NCBI RefSeq assembly: GCF_001426195.1
Contig: NZ_LMRS01000056.1
Span: 124,001-188,000 of the forward strand
Length of the DNA stretch: 64,000 bases
Direction: 5' to 3'
Origin: Sphingomonas sp. Leaf339
GTDB lineage: Bacteria > Pseudomonadota > Alphaproteobacteria > Sphingomonadales > Sphingomonadaceae
The position numbers and the translations under genes are program-made. The notes beneath the pieces were generated by a model, which was not told the origin of the DNA, searched no databases, and was given only the letters and a program-made list of their open reading frames with translations. Shown here one piece after another: positions 1 through 8,058 of this stretch (positions within the stretch are counted from its first letter, which is position 1; each line of letters opens with the position of its first letter).

Positions 1-667
1 GCGCCTCCAGATTCCAGTCGGCCATCATCGTGATCGCTCCCGCGCAATGCCCCGACGTCGCGAACAATCGTTGGTAGTACCGCACCCCTTCTGCATCGAT
101 GCGCGACCCGGTACTGCGTGCCAGGAAACGACCGGTTTCCCCCGATCGCCGCGCCATCTGCGCAAAAAGATGCGGGGCGAGCGGATTGACGAACAGCGCA
201 CGCGCGAGCGCCGGGAAGAGCTGCGCGGCGAGGCCGGGAAACGGCAGCAACGCGGCATCCAGGCCGACCAGCGCCGCAGGCTTCGCCAGTCCATCGATCG
301 CCATGCGAATCATGATCGCCGCGCCGGCGGAATGGCCGACGACCACGTCCGGCACTTGTGCCATCACGCGCAGCAGATCGGCGAGCGACCGCGCGATCGC
401 CGGCATCGACAGGCCGCCGATCGGTCGCCCTGTCGTAAAGCCATGTCCCGGCAGATCGGGCGCGATGATCGTAAAATCCGCCGCCAGCAACGGCGCCAGC
501 GCCCGCCAGCTATGCGTCGCCGCCCCCGTACCATGAAGCAACAGCAATACCGGGCCATCGCCCCATGTCTGAACATGCCAGCGCAGGTGTCCGGCATCGA
601 CGAAGCGGCTGTGCGCCCGGTTCGGCCAGTCGCGCCCCTCCACGTCCCAGCGCGGCGCGGCGCTCAT
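1..667 (-). CDS. bchO: BchO-like alpha/beta hydrolase, magnesium-chelatase accessory (3' end cut by window edge)
   Basis: Alpha/beta hydrolase encoded directly after bchD, as in photosynthesis gene clusters, where BchO is required for or assists Mg insertion into protoporphyrin IX; its exact reaction is unsettled. About 222 residues are visible and the frame is still open at base 1. The oxyanion-loop HGTGAATHSW lies at residues 45-54 and the nucleophile elbow GHSAG at 111-115, so Ser113 is the likely nucleophile. The ATG at 667-665 overlaps the bchD stop (ATGA), indicating translational coupling. The strong family match plus the bchID context make the assignment secure; the C-terminal catalytic His lies outside the window. 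Confidence 0.9.
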   Translation of the reverse strand, partial: MSAAPRWDVEGRDWPNRAHSRFVDAGHLRWHVQTWGDGPVLLLLHGTGAATHSWRALAPLLAADFTIIAPDLPGHGFTTGRPIGGLSMPAIARSLADLLRVMAQVPDVVVGHSAGAAIMIRMAIDGLAKPAALVGLDAALLPFPGLAAQLFPALARALFVNPLAPHLFAQMARRSGETGRFLARSTGSRIDAEGVRYYQRLFATSGHCAGAITMMADWNLEA

Positions 668-2340
668 CCGGCTTGCGCCGCGCGGACCGCCGCATGCATC
701 GTTGCCGCGTCGGCACGCGGCAGCGGCAGATAACGCGCTCGCATCGCCGCGGCGAGCGCCGCGCCCTCCGATCGTGGTCGCGCCGAGATATCGACGAACG
801 CCGCCGCGATGCCCGCCGCCCCGATCGCGCGCGCCGCCGCTTCCGCATCGGCCTCCGCCAAGGCACGCACCGCGGTGCCATCGGCGGCGATGTTGGCGCG
901 GCCATCGGTCAGCAGGACGATGAACGGCGTCCGCCCACGCGCCCGCGCATGCTCCGCCAATTCGCGCGCCGCGTTCATCCCCGCCGCGAGCGGTGTCCCG
1001 CCACCGCCCGGCAGTTCGGCGAGCGAACGCCGCGCCCGGACCAGCGACCGCGTCGGCGGCAGCAACAACTCCGCTGACACACCACGAAACGCGACCAGCG
1101 CCACCTCGGCCCGCTTCACATATGCTTCGGCGAGCAACAGCTCCACCGCGCCCTTGGCCTCCGCCAGCCGAGCCAGCGCGGACGAGCCGGACGCATCGAC
1201 CGCAAAGATCGTCAGCGCCTGTGCCCGCGTCTCGAACCGCCGAATGCGCAAGTCATCGCGGCGGATTTTTACACCCGTACCGTCGCGCAATCGCTGCCAA
1301 GGTGCCGCCGCGCGCAGTGTATCGATCAGGCTCAACCGACGCCCGCCGCCGGGCATGCCGGCCCGCGCACCCATCGGCCGCCCCCGTGCGCCGGACGCCC
1401 GCCGCTCGCCGGCCCCGCTGGCCCGTGTCGTTTTGCGCCCGCGCCCGGCGGCGATGCGTGCGAGAATATCCTTCGGCAACGCGGCCAGCGCCGCCGCCAG
1501 GACGATGTCGTCGAGCGCACCCGGTTCGCCCCGCTCCTGTTCGCCAGCATCGGAGTCCGGCGGCGGTGGCGCATCCGGCGGGGACTCGTCAGCCGGGGCT
1601 GGCATCCGCATGGCCCGCGGACCCAGCACCAGCCGCGCGGCCAGCGCCACGTCCTCCGCCACCATCCCGTCGCGGCCCGCCCATTGGGCCAAAGCCCGCG
1701 CCACCTTCAGCGCAAACAGCGAAGCCCGCGCCGAATCGATACCCAACGCGGCCGCGGTGGCGACCAGCGCTTCGGCAGCGTCCGCCTCCGTTGTAGGCGA
1801 AGGATCGGCAGCCGAAATGTCCGGCGACGGTCCGTTATCATCCCGCGGCCTACCAGCGTCCGCCAAATCCACTTGAAACGCCAACCGTTCGATCAACGCC
1901 GCCGGCGGCCGTTCGTCAGGCTCGATGCCATCGTCGAGCGCCACCACCACGAACCGAGAGGGCCCCGTATCGATCGCCCCCGCCAGCCGCCCCGCCATCG
2001 CATCTGACAGTCGTTCGGCCATTGGCAACACCACGATCCCGCCATCCGCCTCAGCTAGCAGACCGCTCTGTGCCACCGCTCTGCCTAGCGCCAGCGTCGC
2101 GGTCAGGTCGATCCCGCCCAGCAATCGTTCGTCATCGATATGCGACGGCACTCGCCGCAGCGGCTCACCGGGCATTCCATCACGCAACGCCGCGATCACC
2201 GCATCGCGTAACGCACCGCCGCCGCGCAGGACCATGCCTCCCAGCCCCGGATCGATCGCGCACAATCGCGCGGCCATCAAGGCATCCTGAAGCGCGTCGG
2301 GCACCAGTCGATCGGACGACGCCTCGCCCGCCCCACTCAC
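664..2340 (-). CDS. bchD: Magnesium chelatase subunit D (BchD)
   Basis: Subunit D of the ATP-dependent magnesium chelatase that inserts Mg2+ into protoporphyrin IX with BchI and BchH (BchH is not in this window). 558 residues: a degenerate AAA-like N-terminal half, a Pro/acidic then Arg/Gly-rich linker at about 245-335, and a C-terminal von Willebrand A domain with the MIDAS motif DASGS at 382-386 and the later LLTDGRAN strand. The start is taken as GTG at 2340-2338 because it overlaps the bchI stop (GTGA). The frame stays open upstream, but that part only reads through bchI. The stop overlaps bchO. This is a classic bchIDO operon. Confidence 0.95.
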   Translation of the reverse strand: MSGAGEASSDRLVPDALQDALMAARLCAIDPGLGGMVLRGGGALRDAVIAALRDGMPGEPLRRVPSHIDDERLLGGIDLTATLALGRAVAQSGLLAEADGGIVVLPMAERLSDAMAGRLAGAIDTGPSRFVVVALDDGIEPDERPPAALIERLAFQVDLADAGRPRDDNGPSPDISAADPSPTTEADAAEALVATAAALGIDSARASLFALKVARALAQWAGRDGMVAEDVALAARLVLGPRAMRMPAPADESPPDAPPPPDSDAGEQERGEPGALDDIVLAAALAALPKDILARIAAGRGRKTTRASGAGERRASGARGRPMGARAGMPGGGRRLSLIDTLRAAAPWQRLRDGTGVKIRRDDLRIRRFETRAQALTIFAVDASGSSALARLAEAKGAVELLLAEAYVKRAEVALVAFRGVSAELLLPPTRSLVRARRSLAELPGGGGTPLAAGMNAARELAEHARARGRTPFIVLLTDGRANIAADGTAVRALAEADAEAAARAIGAAGIAAAFVDISARPRSEGAALAAAMRARYLPLPRADAATMHAAVRAAQAG

Positions 2341-3311
2341 GCCGCCGCGTCCTCCAATGCCAGATCGTCCAGCGCCCGTTCGATTCGGGCGGTCGAACCG
2401 GTTTCGTCCAGCACGTTGCGGCGCAGTCGGTGGCGCAGCGCCATCGGCGCCACCGTCGCGATATGATCGGCCGTCACCACCGTCGCGCCATCCAACGCTG
2501 CCAGCGCCCGCGCCGATCGCATCAGCGTCAGCTCGCCGCGCAGTCCGTCCGCCCCCACCGCCATGCACAGCCGTGCCGCGAAGGTTAGCGCTGCATCCGG
2601 CACCGTCACCGCCGCCAATGCCGCCCGCCCCCGCGCGATCTGCTTCAACGTCTTGCGCTGCGCGCGCCGCCACGTTTCGGCGAAGACATCGGGCGCACGT
2701 TCGAATGCGTCGCAGCGTTTCAGTATCTCGACCCGCTGTTTCAGATCCTGCGGTGTGCGCACTTCGACCGACAGTCCGAACCGGTCGAGCAATTGCGGTC
2801 GCAACTCCCCTTCCTCCGGATTGCCGCTGCCCACCAGCACGAACCGCGCCGGATGCCGTACGCTGAGCCCCTCGCGCTCGACGACGTTCTCGCCCGACGC
2901 CGCGACGTCGAGCAGCAGGTCGACGATATGATCCTCCAGCAGGTTGACCTCGTCGATATACAGGAAGCCACCATGCGCGCGCGCCAGCAGCCCCGGCTCG
3001 AACGCTTTCACCCCGGCCCCCAGCGCCCGTTCCAGATCGAGCGCACCGACCACCCGGTCCTCGGTCGCGCCTAGCGGCAGATCGACGAACGGTACCGCGA
3101 CATTACCCTTGCGCACCGTGCCGTCCTGATACCCCGCGTCCGCCGCCGGGACCGGCGGCAACAACGCCGCCAACGCGCGCACCGCGGTCGACTTGCCGGT
3201 GCCGCGATCGCCGAACACCATCACGCCACCCACCGACGCGTCCACCGCCGCGATCAGCAACGCCCGCTTCATCTCGTCCTGACCGACGATCGCACAAAAG
3301 GGGAAGGACAT
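2337..3311 (-). CDS. bchI: Magnesium chelatase AAA+ ATPase subunit I (BchI)
   Basis: AAA+ ATPase ring subunit of magnesium chelatase, powering Mg2+ insertion in the first committed step of bacteriochlorophyll synthesis. Visible features are the N-terminal FPFCAIVGQDEMK, Walker A GDRGTGKST at about residues 34-42, Walker B LYIDEVNLL, and arginine-rich sensor regions. 324 residues from the ATG at 3311; an in-frame ATG at 3317 and a GTG at 3344 are alternatives, and none has a strong Shine-Dalgarno. I prefer the short form because family members begin just before FPF and because the GTG would sit inside the PpsR-type operator. First gene of bchIDO. Confidence 0.95.
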   Translation of the reverse strand: MSFPFCAIVGQDEMKRALLIAAVDASVGGVMVFGDRGTGKSTAVRALAALLPPVPAADAGYQDGTVRKGNVAVPFVDLPLGATEDRVVGALDLERALGAGVKAFEPGLLARAHGGFLYIDEVNLLEDHIVDLLLDVAASGENVVEREGLSVRHPARFVLVGSGNPEEGELRPQLLDRFGLSVEVRTPQDLKQRVEILKRCDAFERAPDVFAETWRRAQRKTLKQIARGRAALAAVTVPDAALTFAARLCMAVGADGLRGELTLMRSARALAALDGATVVTADHIATVAPMALRHRLRRNVLDETGSTARIERALDDLALEDAAA

Positions 3312-3325
3312 CCGCATGGACAAGG

Positions 3326-3343
3326 TGTACCATGCGTTGGACA
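3326..3343. promoter_or_regulatory. PpsR/CrtJ-type operator TGT-N12-ACA
   Basis: TGTACCATGCGTTGGACA is an 18-bp match to the PpsR/CrtJ consensus TGT-N12-ACA, with G before ACA as in the fuller TGTcN10gACA form. It lies between the divergent bchI and tspO genes, about 15 bp upstream of the bchI start and over the first codons of tspO. PpsR represses bch and crt genes under oxygen or light in purple bacteria, so redox or light control of this block is inferred. One half-site pair only; no second copy was found nearby. Confidence 0.65.
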
Positions 3344-3838
3344 CTTCACAAGATGGACACCGTCTTGCCTTCTACGCCAGTCATCGTCGCCGCCGCCGTT
3401 GCCCTGTTCCTTGGGGGGTTCGGCGGTTTGATGACCCCGATCGGGCGCTGGTATGGTGATCTGCGCAAACCCACGCTCCAGCCACCCAACTGGCTGTTCG
3501 GCCCGGCCTGGACCATCATCCTCGGGCTGGCCGCGTGGTCGGCGGTGATCGCCTGGAACGCCGCGCCCGACCAAGCGGCGCGGACCAATGTGGTGATCCT
3601 GTTCGCGACCAATGCGGTGCTGCACGCCCTCTGGAGCCCCCTCTTTTTTCGTGCGCGCCGACCAGACTGGGCGTTGATCGAGGTGGTGTTCCTGTGGGCA
3701 TCGCTCGTCGCGCTGGTCGTCGGGCTCTGGCCGATCTCACCCTTCGCCAGCCTGCTCATCGTTCCCTATCTGCTCTGGGTCAGCTTCGCCGCGTGGCTCA
3801 ACAGCGCCATCGTTCGCCTCAACCGTCCATTCGACTGA
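3332..3838 (+). CDS. tspO: TspO/MBR family tryptophan-rich sensory protein
   Basis: Five-helix membrane protein of the TspO/MBR family, which binds tetrapyrroles and, in Rhodobacter, modulates photosynthesis gene expression in response to oxygen. About 168 residues (161 from the second ATG at 3353). Family signatures are visible: the WYGDLRKPTLQPPNW segment after the first helix, tryptophan-rich helices 2-5 and the late WLNSAIVRLN. The start at 3332 has an AAGG six bases upstream; 3353 lacks a good ribosome site but gives the usual family length. It is divergent from bchI and shares the PpsR-type operator, as expected for a tetrapyrrole-linked regulator. Confidence 0.93.
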   Translation: MRWTLHKMDTVLPSTPVIVAAAVALFLGGFGGLMTPIGRWYGDLRKPTLQPPNWLFGPAWTIILGLAAWSAVIAWNAAPDQAARTNVVILFATNAVLHALWSPLFFRARRPDWALIEVVFLWASLVALVVGLWPISPFASLLIVPYLLWVSFAAWLNSAIVRLNRPFD

Positions 3839-3888
3839 CCCCATGACGCGGGGGGTAGCCCGCGCCGACAGGATATGGAGATTCCGCC

Positions 3889-4674
3889 ATGCCGACCTTT
3901 CAGGACACCGTAGCGCTCCCGACCATCCCCGATATCCGGCGGATCGACACCAGCGACCTGAATTGGGCTTTGGCGGAAGGGTGGAAAGATTTTCAGGAAA
4001 AACGTGGCGACCTGTTATTCATCGGACTGCTCTATCCGATGATCTGTCTGATCGCGGTGGTGATGACCTTCAACGATCCCTTGTTGCCGCTGTTCTTTCC
4101 GCTGGTGGCGGGACTGTCGATCGCCGGTCCGGCAGTCGCCTCCGGCTTCTATGAACTCGCCCGCCGCCGCGAAGAGGGTCGCGACTCGAGCTGGTGGCAC
4201 TTTCTCGATCCCCTGAACGGGCGCAGCCGCACGCCGTTGGCGATGCTGACCGCCGGACTCGCCGTGCTGTTCGTCGGCTGGCTGATCGTGGCCTACGCGA
4301 TCTACGGCGCGACGTTCGGCGTCGATGCGCCGCTCGACATTGCCGCGTTCTTGGCTCGCGTCTTCACGACGGAAGCCGGCTGGATGATGATCGTCGTCGG
4401 CAACCTCGTCGGGGCGGCTTTCGCGATCGCGACGCTGGTCTTCACCTGGGTGTCGTTCCCGATGGTCGTCGACAAGCCGGTCGATGCCGGCGTTGCCGTC
4501 CGCACCTCGATCGCCGCCGTCAGCAAGAACCCGCGCGAGGCATTCGGCTGGGGCTTGCGCGTTGCCGGCCTGCTGCTGCTCGGCCTGATCCCGGCCGCAA
4601 TCGGGCTGGCGGTGGTGTTGCCATGGCTCGGCTATTCGACCTGGCACCTCTACACGCGCGTCGTCGTCCGGTGA
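3889..4674 (+). CDS. DUF2189 domain-containing membrane protein
   Basis: 261-residue predicted inner-membrane protein. After a soluble N-terminus of about 45 residues come paired hydrophobic segments (about 46-95), a polar loop with ELARRREEG, then further membrane segments at about 115-140, 165-195 and 225-250. This order, and the phrase GWKDFQEKRGDLLFIGLLYP, match DUF2189 proteins, which are common in Alphaproteobacteria and sometimes linked to cytochrome oxidase genes; the function is not known. A GGATATGGAG stretch precedes the ATG. It stands alone after tspO with a 50-bp gap. Confidence 0.85.
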   Translation: MPTFQDTVALPTIPDIRRIDTSDLNWALAEGWKDFQEKRGDLLFIGLLYPMICLIAVVMTFNDPLLPLFFPLVAGLSIAGPAVASGFYELARRREEGRDSSWWHFLDPLNGRSRTPLAMLTAGLAVLFVGWLIVAYAIYGATFGVDAPLDIAAFLARVFTTEAGWMMIVVGNLVGAAFAIATLVFTWVSFPMVVDKPVDAGVAVRTSIAAVSKNPREAFGWGLRVAGLLLLGLIPAAIGLAVVLPWLGYSTWHLYTRVVVR

Positions 4675-4728
4675 ACAGCCGACGACGGCAGTGCGTGATA
4701 ATTCGCGAAGGTGCTGCGACGCCACGTT

Positions 4729-4890
4729 TCCTAACCAAAGCGCTTGGCTAAAGAAAAACGCGATGATCCGAGCCTTGCTATACCCACCTTGGAGTGATCG
4801 CAGCGGCTAATCTTGAGTGCACCGATGACCGTACGACCCACCCCTTATCGAGCTTCACTAATGGTGTGCGTGATGCTCGAAATGGGTGCG
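4729..4890 (-). repeat. Diverged relic of the CoiA-like gene tail (copy of 7370-7531)
   Basis: Three blocks match the 7.4-kb region at one constant offset of 2641 bases: TCCTAACCAAAGC (4729) with TCCTAGCCAAAGC (7370), TGCTATACC (4776 with 7417), and GAAATGGG (4879 with AAAATGGG at 7520). On the minus strand the last block still encodes THFEHH, the conserved core of the CoiA-like genes at 7436 and 14108, but an in-frame TAG follows and a TGA precedes. I read it as the decayed 3' end and downstream flank of a third copy. It lies outside the tRNA-bounded island. Confidence 0.5.
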
Positions 4891-4916
4891 ACGATCTTTT
4901 AACCTTCAGCCTTCGC

Positions 4917-5201
4917 CTACCTTGAAGAAGACAATATGCAATATGCCAGCACGGGAATGCCGACGAAAACGATTAAAAGGAAAAGGTTGAGCTCCATGAT
5001 TCGACCAAGCCAACCTTGCGATTCACCATTCTCCTCTTGAATGCTGGCACCGATGGGCTCCTCAATGATTTCCACATCGAATCTATTCGAGAAAAAATGT
5101 TGTGGCCTCATTTGCAGTAACGGCATCGACCCAGTCTTGTTATCCTGTCGATCGATGTCGTTTGGACGCAATTCTTCGAATTTTGAAGTTTCGTTTTCCA
5201 C
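4917..5201 (-). CDS. Small single-pass membrane protein, unknown
   Basis: 94 codons from a GTG. The N-terminal two thirds is polar and acidic, and the C-terminus is a clear hydrophobic helix (about 68-90, LNLFLLIVFVGIPVLAYCIL) ending in a short tail. I recognise no family. The ribosome site is weak (TGGAAA) and the base composition is more AT-rich than the flanking core genes, so the gene may be acquired or the call may be wrong. It stands alone between DUF2189 and a long spacer. Confidence 0.45.
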   Translation of the reverse strand: MENETSKFEELRPNDIDRQDNKTGSMPLLQMRPQHFFSNRFDVEIIEEPIGASIQEENGESQGWLGRIMELNLFLLIVFVGIPVLAYCILSSSR

Positions 5202-5606
5202 GCAATAGTTTCCAGTTACTCGAGATCATGGGCATGCAGAACGCATCCCAAAGGTCAGATCGAATAAAGCCCGAACTCAAACGGCAATGGCCGCGAGCTC
5301 GGGCTAACCGCGTGCGGCGAGTTGGCCGGCGTGGTCGCGAAAACGCTTGTATGTCGCAGGAGCGTACATGGAAGTAACATCGTGGACGCGCGGTAGAATG
5401 TCAACGCGCACAAATTTTCTGCAGCTGTGTTGACCTGGTGCGGCGAAACATTAGCTTGAATAGGCGGGCCGGGCCCCTCTGGCGGTCGTCTTCAGGACGA
5501 ACGTGATGTCGGACCGCATCGGGTTAGCTCGATGTTTAGGCCTGGCCTGTTTGCCTGCTTTCATCGCGATTGATCCGATCTTTCAATCTTTGGTTGGAGA
5601 GCGGCT
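5202..5606. other. Gene-poor spacer
   Basis: About 400 bases in which short frames on both strands lack ribosome sites and family resemblance. It presumably carries the promoter for the YdcH-like gene that follows. I see no RNA gene or clear repeat. Confidence 0.4.
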
Positions 5607-5762
5607 TTGCATGTAATTTCTCAAAAATTGATCCGGCGGCACGCGCGGCTGGACGAACAGATCCGCATCGAGATGACACGACGCAGGCCCGACACCTTGC
5701 TACTTTTCCGGCTGAAACGGTTGCGCCTCCACGTGAAGGATCGGTTGCACGCGCGCATCTGA
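5607..5762 (+). CDS. YdcH/DUF465-like small protein (51 residues)
   Basis: Short frame with a TTG start preceded by GGAG about seven bases upstream. The product has the layout of YdcH/DUF465 proteins: LIRRHARLDEQI, a short RRRPDTL linker, then RLKRLRLHVKDRL. In the family this reads as two amphipathic helices, 'H..LD..I' followed by a 'LKR..L.LKD' segment. The function of the family is unknown. The larger overlapping frame in the next register (starting ATG at 5570) lacks family resemblance. Slight uncertainty remains over the start; an in-frame TTG at 5631 would remove the first eight residues. Confidence 0.6.
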   Translation: MHVISQKLIRRHARLDEQIRIEMTRRRPDTLLLFRLKRLRLHVKDRLHARI

Positions 5763-5872
5763 CCGGTGCGATGCAGTGAACAGACGCGCTGCGCCCTCAT
5801 CACAAAAACATCGTCCGCAACGATCACCTTTACCGATCAGAATGGATCGGAAGGGTAAAATGGAGAGCGAAT

Positions 5873-6322
5873 ATGGCTTATGTTCTAACCGCCGGTCTCA
5901 TGCTTGCGGCCACCGGTGCTGCCCTTGGCATGACCGTGGATCACCAAAAAGAAGTGGATCACCATACCGGTCCGGTCGCCGTCAAATATCGTGGCGATGT
6001 CGTCATCACCCACAAACAGATAGGGGCAGCGGTGCCCGGTGGGCGAGCGTCGTCGTTACGTTGCGAGTGGGCGGCAAGCATGTCGATCGAGCGCCATGCG
6101 ATCGCTGCTTCGGGCACCAGATTGGTGCGCAGCATGGATAGCGAACCCGTCGTGTCGGGCACGCGACCCGGCTGGTGCATAGGCAATCATCGTAGCATCG
6201 CGAAAGAGGTCGCCGCAAAGGCTGCCGACATGCAACAGCATTTGACGACGCTGGCCCGAGAAGACGAGCGGGTGCTGCATGTCGAGCTTGACCGGATCCA
6301 CGGCCCGCAGCGGGCTGGATGA
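5873..6322 (+). CDS. Hypothetical exported protein
   Basis: 149 residues beginning with a hydrophobic stretch typical of a signal peptide (LTAGLMLAATGAALGMT). The rest is polar with no family I recognise; a C-terminal helix-rich part (about 105-140) is likely. A GGAGAG ribosome site sits six to eleven bases before the ATG. The stop overlaps the ATG of the next gene (ATGA), so the two are co-translated, and this protein may act in the periplasm together with the downstream outer-membrane protein. Confidence 0.55.
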   Translation: MAYVLTAGLMLAATGAALGMTVDHQKEVDHHTGPVAVKYRGDVVITHKQIGAAVPGGRASSLRCEWAASMSIERHAIAASGTRLVRSMDSEPVVSGTRPGWCIGNHRSIAKEVAAKAADMQQHLTTLAREDERVLHVELDRIHGPQRAG

Positions 6323-7062
6323 TCCGGCGATGCCAATGGGCGGGCGTGTTCGGTGCCGCAAGTTGCGGTCTGATCACGCCCGCATTTGCACAGGATGCCC
6401 GGCCGGTAACATTGGAAGTAATGAGCGAGGAGGAGCGGCGCGGCTTGAGTTGGAGTGAGGGGCGCGCTGCAATGGCAGGCGGTCTTCGCGTCTCGCTGGG
6501 ACAGTTTGATGCGTCGGCGCGAACGGTGACGCTTCGGAAGAGCGTGCGACATGACGGCGCCGATGCAGTCGTCGACATCTTGGTGGGAACCGGCTGGAAC
6601 CTCGGTGCCGTGCAGTTACGAACCAATGCCGCAGGGCATGTTTTTGCAGGAGCGCTGCGGCCGATGGACTATGTCGAGGCGGATGTATCGGCGAGCTATG
6701 CCTATGGGCCGCTCTACGTCACCATCGGTGCGATCGGCGCGCCGTCGCAGCGTTCGATCGGCGGCAGCAACGTTCATTTCTATGCGAACGCCAATGCCGG
6801 CATCCCCGGTACGCCCTTCACAATGCTTGCGGAAATCGGCCACTCGTCCGGTAAAGTCCGCGACGCCGTTCGGGCGGCGCGGCTTCGTCCGGGCGGCGAT
6901 TACAGTAACTGGCGGCTTGGCCTCCAGCATCGTCACGCCCGTTTGACGATCGGCGTCGATTACATCGGAACCGATGTTTCCCGCTCTGACATCGCCAACA
7001 GATTCGCCGATCAGCCCAACTCAGGCGACAGGATCATAGGGCGGGTGCAGATTTTGTTCTGA
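6319..7062 (+). CDS. Outer-membrane beta-barrel protein, TorF-like putative porin
   Basis: 247 residues. A signal peptide ends at AFA-QD (about residue 25). The mature part consists of alternating short beta strands (YVEADVSASYAYGPLYVTIG, WRLGLQHRHARLTIGVDYIG) and ends in a terminal phenylalanine, as outer-membrane barrels do. The strand pattern with Y-G-P-L-Y and the final D.R..GRVQILF resemble the TorF/Gcw_chp family of putative porins from sphingomonads. Substrate unknown. It overlaps the upstream exported protein by four bases. Confidence 0.65.
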   Translation: MIRRCQWAGVFGAASCGLITPAFAQDARPVTLEVMSEEERRGLSWSEGRAAMAGGLRVSLGQFDASARTVTLRKSVRHDGADAVVDILVGTGWNLGAVQLRTNAAGHVFAGALRPMDYVEADVSASYAYGPLYVTIGAIGAPSQRSIGGSNVHFYANANAGIPGTPFTMLAEIGHSSGKVRDAVRAARLRPGGDYSNWRLGLQHRHARLTIGVDYIGTDVSRSDIANRFADQPNSGDRIIGRVQILF

Positions 7063-7204
7063 TCTCTTTTCTTTTTGGCCTCCGGCGCTGAACGGCGTTA
7101 CGTCCTGCCCAGCGAGGCTTTTATAGCTTGTCGAAAGCTTGTGATAACACGGCTTTGCAACAGCATTAACACGTCGCTTGCACGACAAGTGCCCGAGAGA
7201 AATG

Positions 7205-7250
7205 ATGGTGCCGCTTACAGGACTCGAACCTGTGACCCCCGCATTACGAA
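7205..7250 (-). repeat. Island end: displaced 3' fragment of tRNA-Thr (46-bp direct repeat)
   Basis: Identical over 46 bases to 31512-31557, from the CCA end through the T-arm and variable loop to part of the anticodon loop; it then diverges (GGCTAC versus TGCGAT). The 5' half of a tRNA is absent, so this is not a functional gene but an attachment-site half left by island integration. Confidence 0.9.
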
Positions 7251-7435
7251 GGCTACTCAAGTAAAATCGATAGACGTTATATTTCAGTGGCTTAAGCGGG
7301 TATAACGAGCAACCCTCCGCACCGTCCCAGCCACTTCCCAATTTTAGCAGGTACCGCATCTCTGCGGCTTCCTAGCCAAAGCACTTTGCAGTGGGAAAAT
7401 GCGATAAACCGACCTGTGCTATACCTGCGTCCGCG

Positions 7436-7681
7436 TTACCGCAGGGGTCGATGATGGCCGCGTACGTGACGGTCAAAGCAATCCCTCAAAGGGCATCCTT
7501 TATGGCGTTCGTGGTGTTCAAAATGGGCGCCTTCTGCATCGATCTGCCCGTTTACCCTCACGCCACCGCCGCATTCAATGCACCGCATCCGCCGACGGCG
7601 CGGCATTTGAACTGCAAGGTCGATGGCGATCGTCTGCCAACGATCGTTAGCCCAAAGCTCGCATACAGTTGATCTGGCCAT
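7436..7681 (-). CDS. Small CoiA-like zinc-binding protein, copy 1
   Basis: 81 residues. It contains MRCIECGGGVR (Cys-x2-Cys) followed about 20 residues later by AHFEHHERHKGC, a C-x2-C...HFxH...C pattern like the N-terminal zinc-binding segment of competence-type CoiA proteins, where 'RPHFAH' follows a CxxC. No nuclease domain is present, so this is a stand-alone form. It is paralogous to the gene at 14108-14356 (same MxRSTV start, CIEC, HFEH and C). It sits just inside the left island end. The only ribosome-site candidate, GAGG, abuts the ATG. Confidence 0.55.
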   Translation of the reverse strand: MARSTVCELWANDRWQTIAIDLAVQMPRRRRMRCIECGGGVRVNGQIDAEGAHFEHHERHKGCPLRDCFDRHVRGHHRPLR

Positions 7682-7875
7682 CCTCGATTATCGATACAGC
7701 TCGCGGCCGAATCGAGAGAGCCCGCACATTCCTCTACATCGGCGGTATCAAGGTAGCCATCGCCGCAAAAATGACCTCAACGGTAAGGTGCAAACGGTTG
7801 TGCTGACACTCCTGTTAGCATAAATCAACGACTCTGAACCAAAACCCGGTAGTAGCGGTTCGGGAGCTTCATCGC

Positions 7876-8058
7876 ATGGAACTGGCACAGATGGGTCAAG
7901 CTGCAGTGAACCGTGACATTTCAATCGCGCTGATGCACCTGCGTGCTGCGCTCGACATTCTTGATGACAGCGAACAAGCGATTGCGGCGGCGAACCTGGA
8001 TCATGTGATCCAGCTGCTCGACCTTAAATCGCCTGGTGATCAATCGGGTTCGCAATAG
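7876..8058 (+). CDS. Small hypothetical helical protein
   Basis: 60 residues, acidic and helix-forming (ISIALMHLRAALDILDDSEQ, then LDHVIQLLDL), with no family I recognise. A GGGAG lies about eleven bases before the ATG. Its 3' end overlaps the convergent PAS/HTH gene by 35 bases. Expression is plausible but unproven. Confidence 0.4.
   Translation: MELAQMGQAAVNRDISIALMHLRAALDILDDSEQAIAAANLDHVIQLLDLKSPGDQSGSQ

Noticed and set aside
3311..3344. bchI starting at the GTG at 3344
   Set aside because: It would lie inside the PpsR-type operator and add residues not expected before the conserved FPF segment.
5570..5779. 69-codon plus-strand frame from ATG at 5570
   Set aside because: It overlaps the YdcH-like frame in another register and has no family resemblance.
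7205..7250. A second tRNA-Thr gene
   Set aside because: Only the 3' 45 bases are present; acceptor 5' strand, D-arm and most of the anticodon stem are missing.
7075..7305. Plus-strand frame with 'AAYRTRTCDPRITK'
   Set aside because: Also a translated tRNA fragment, not a protein gene.
7021..7359. Minus-strand frame with 'NAGVTGSSPVSGT'
   Set aside because: This phrase is the well-known translation of a tRNA 3' end; it only reads through the tRNA fragment at 7205-7250.
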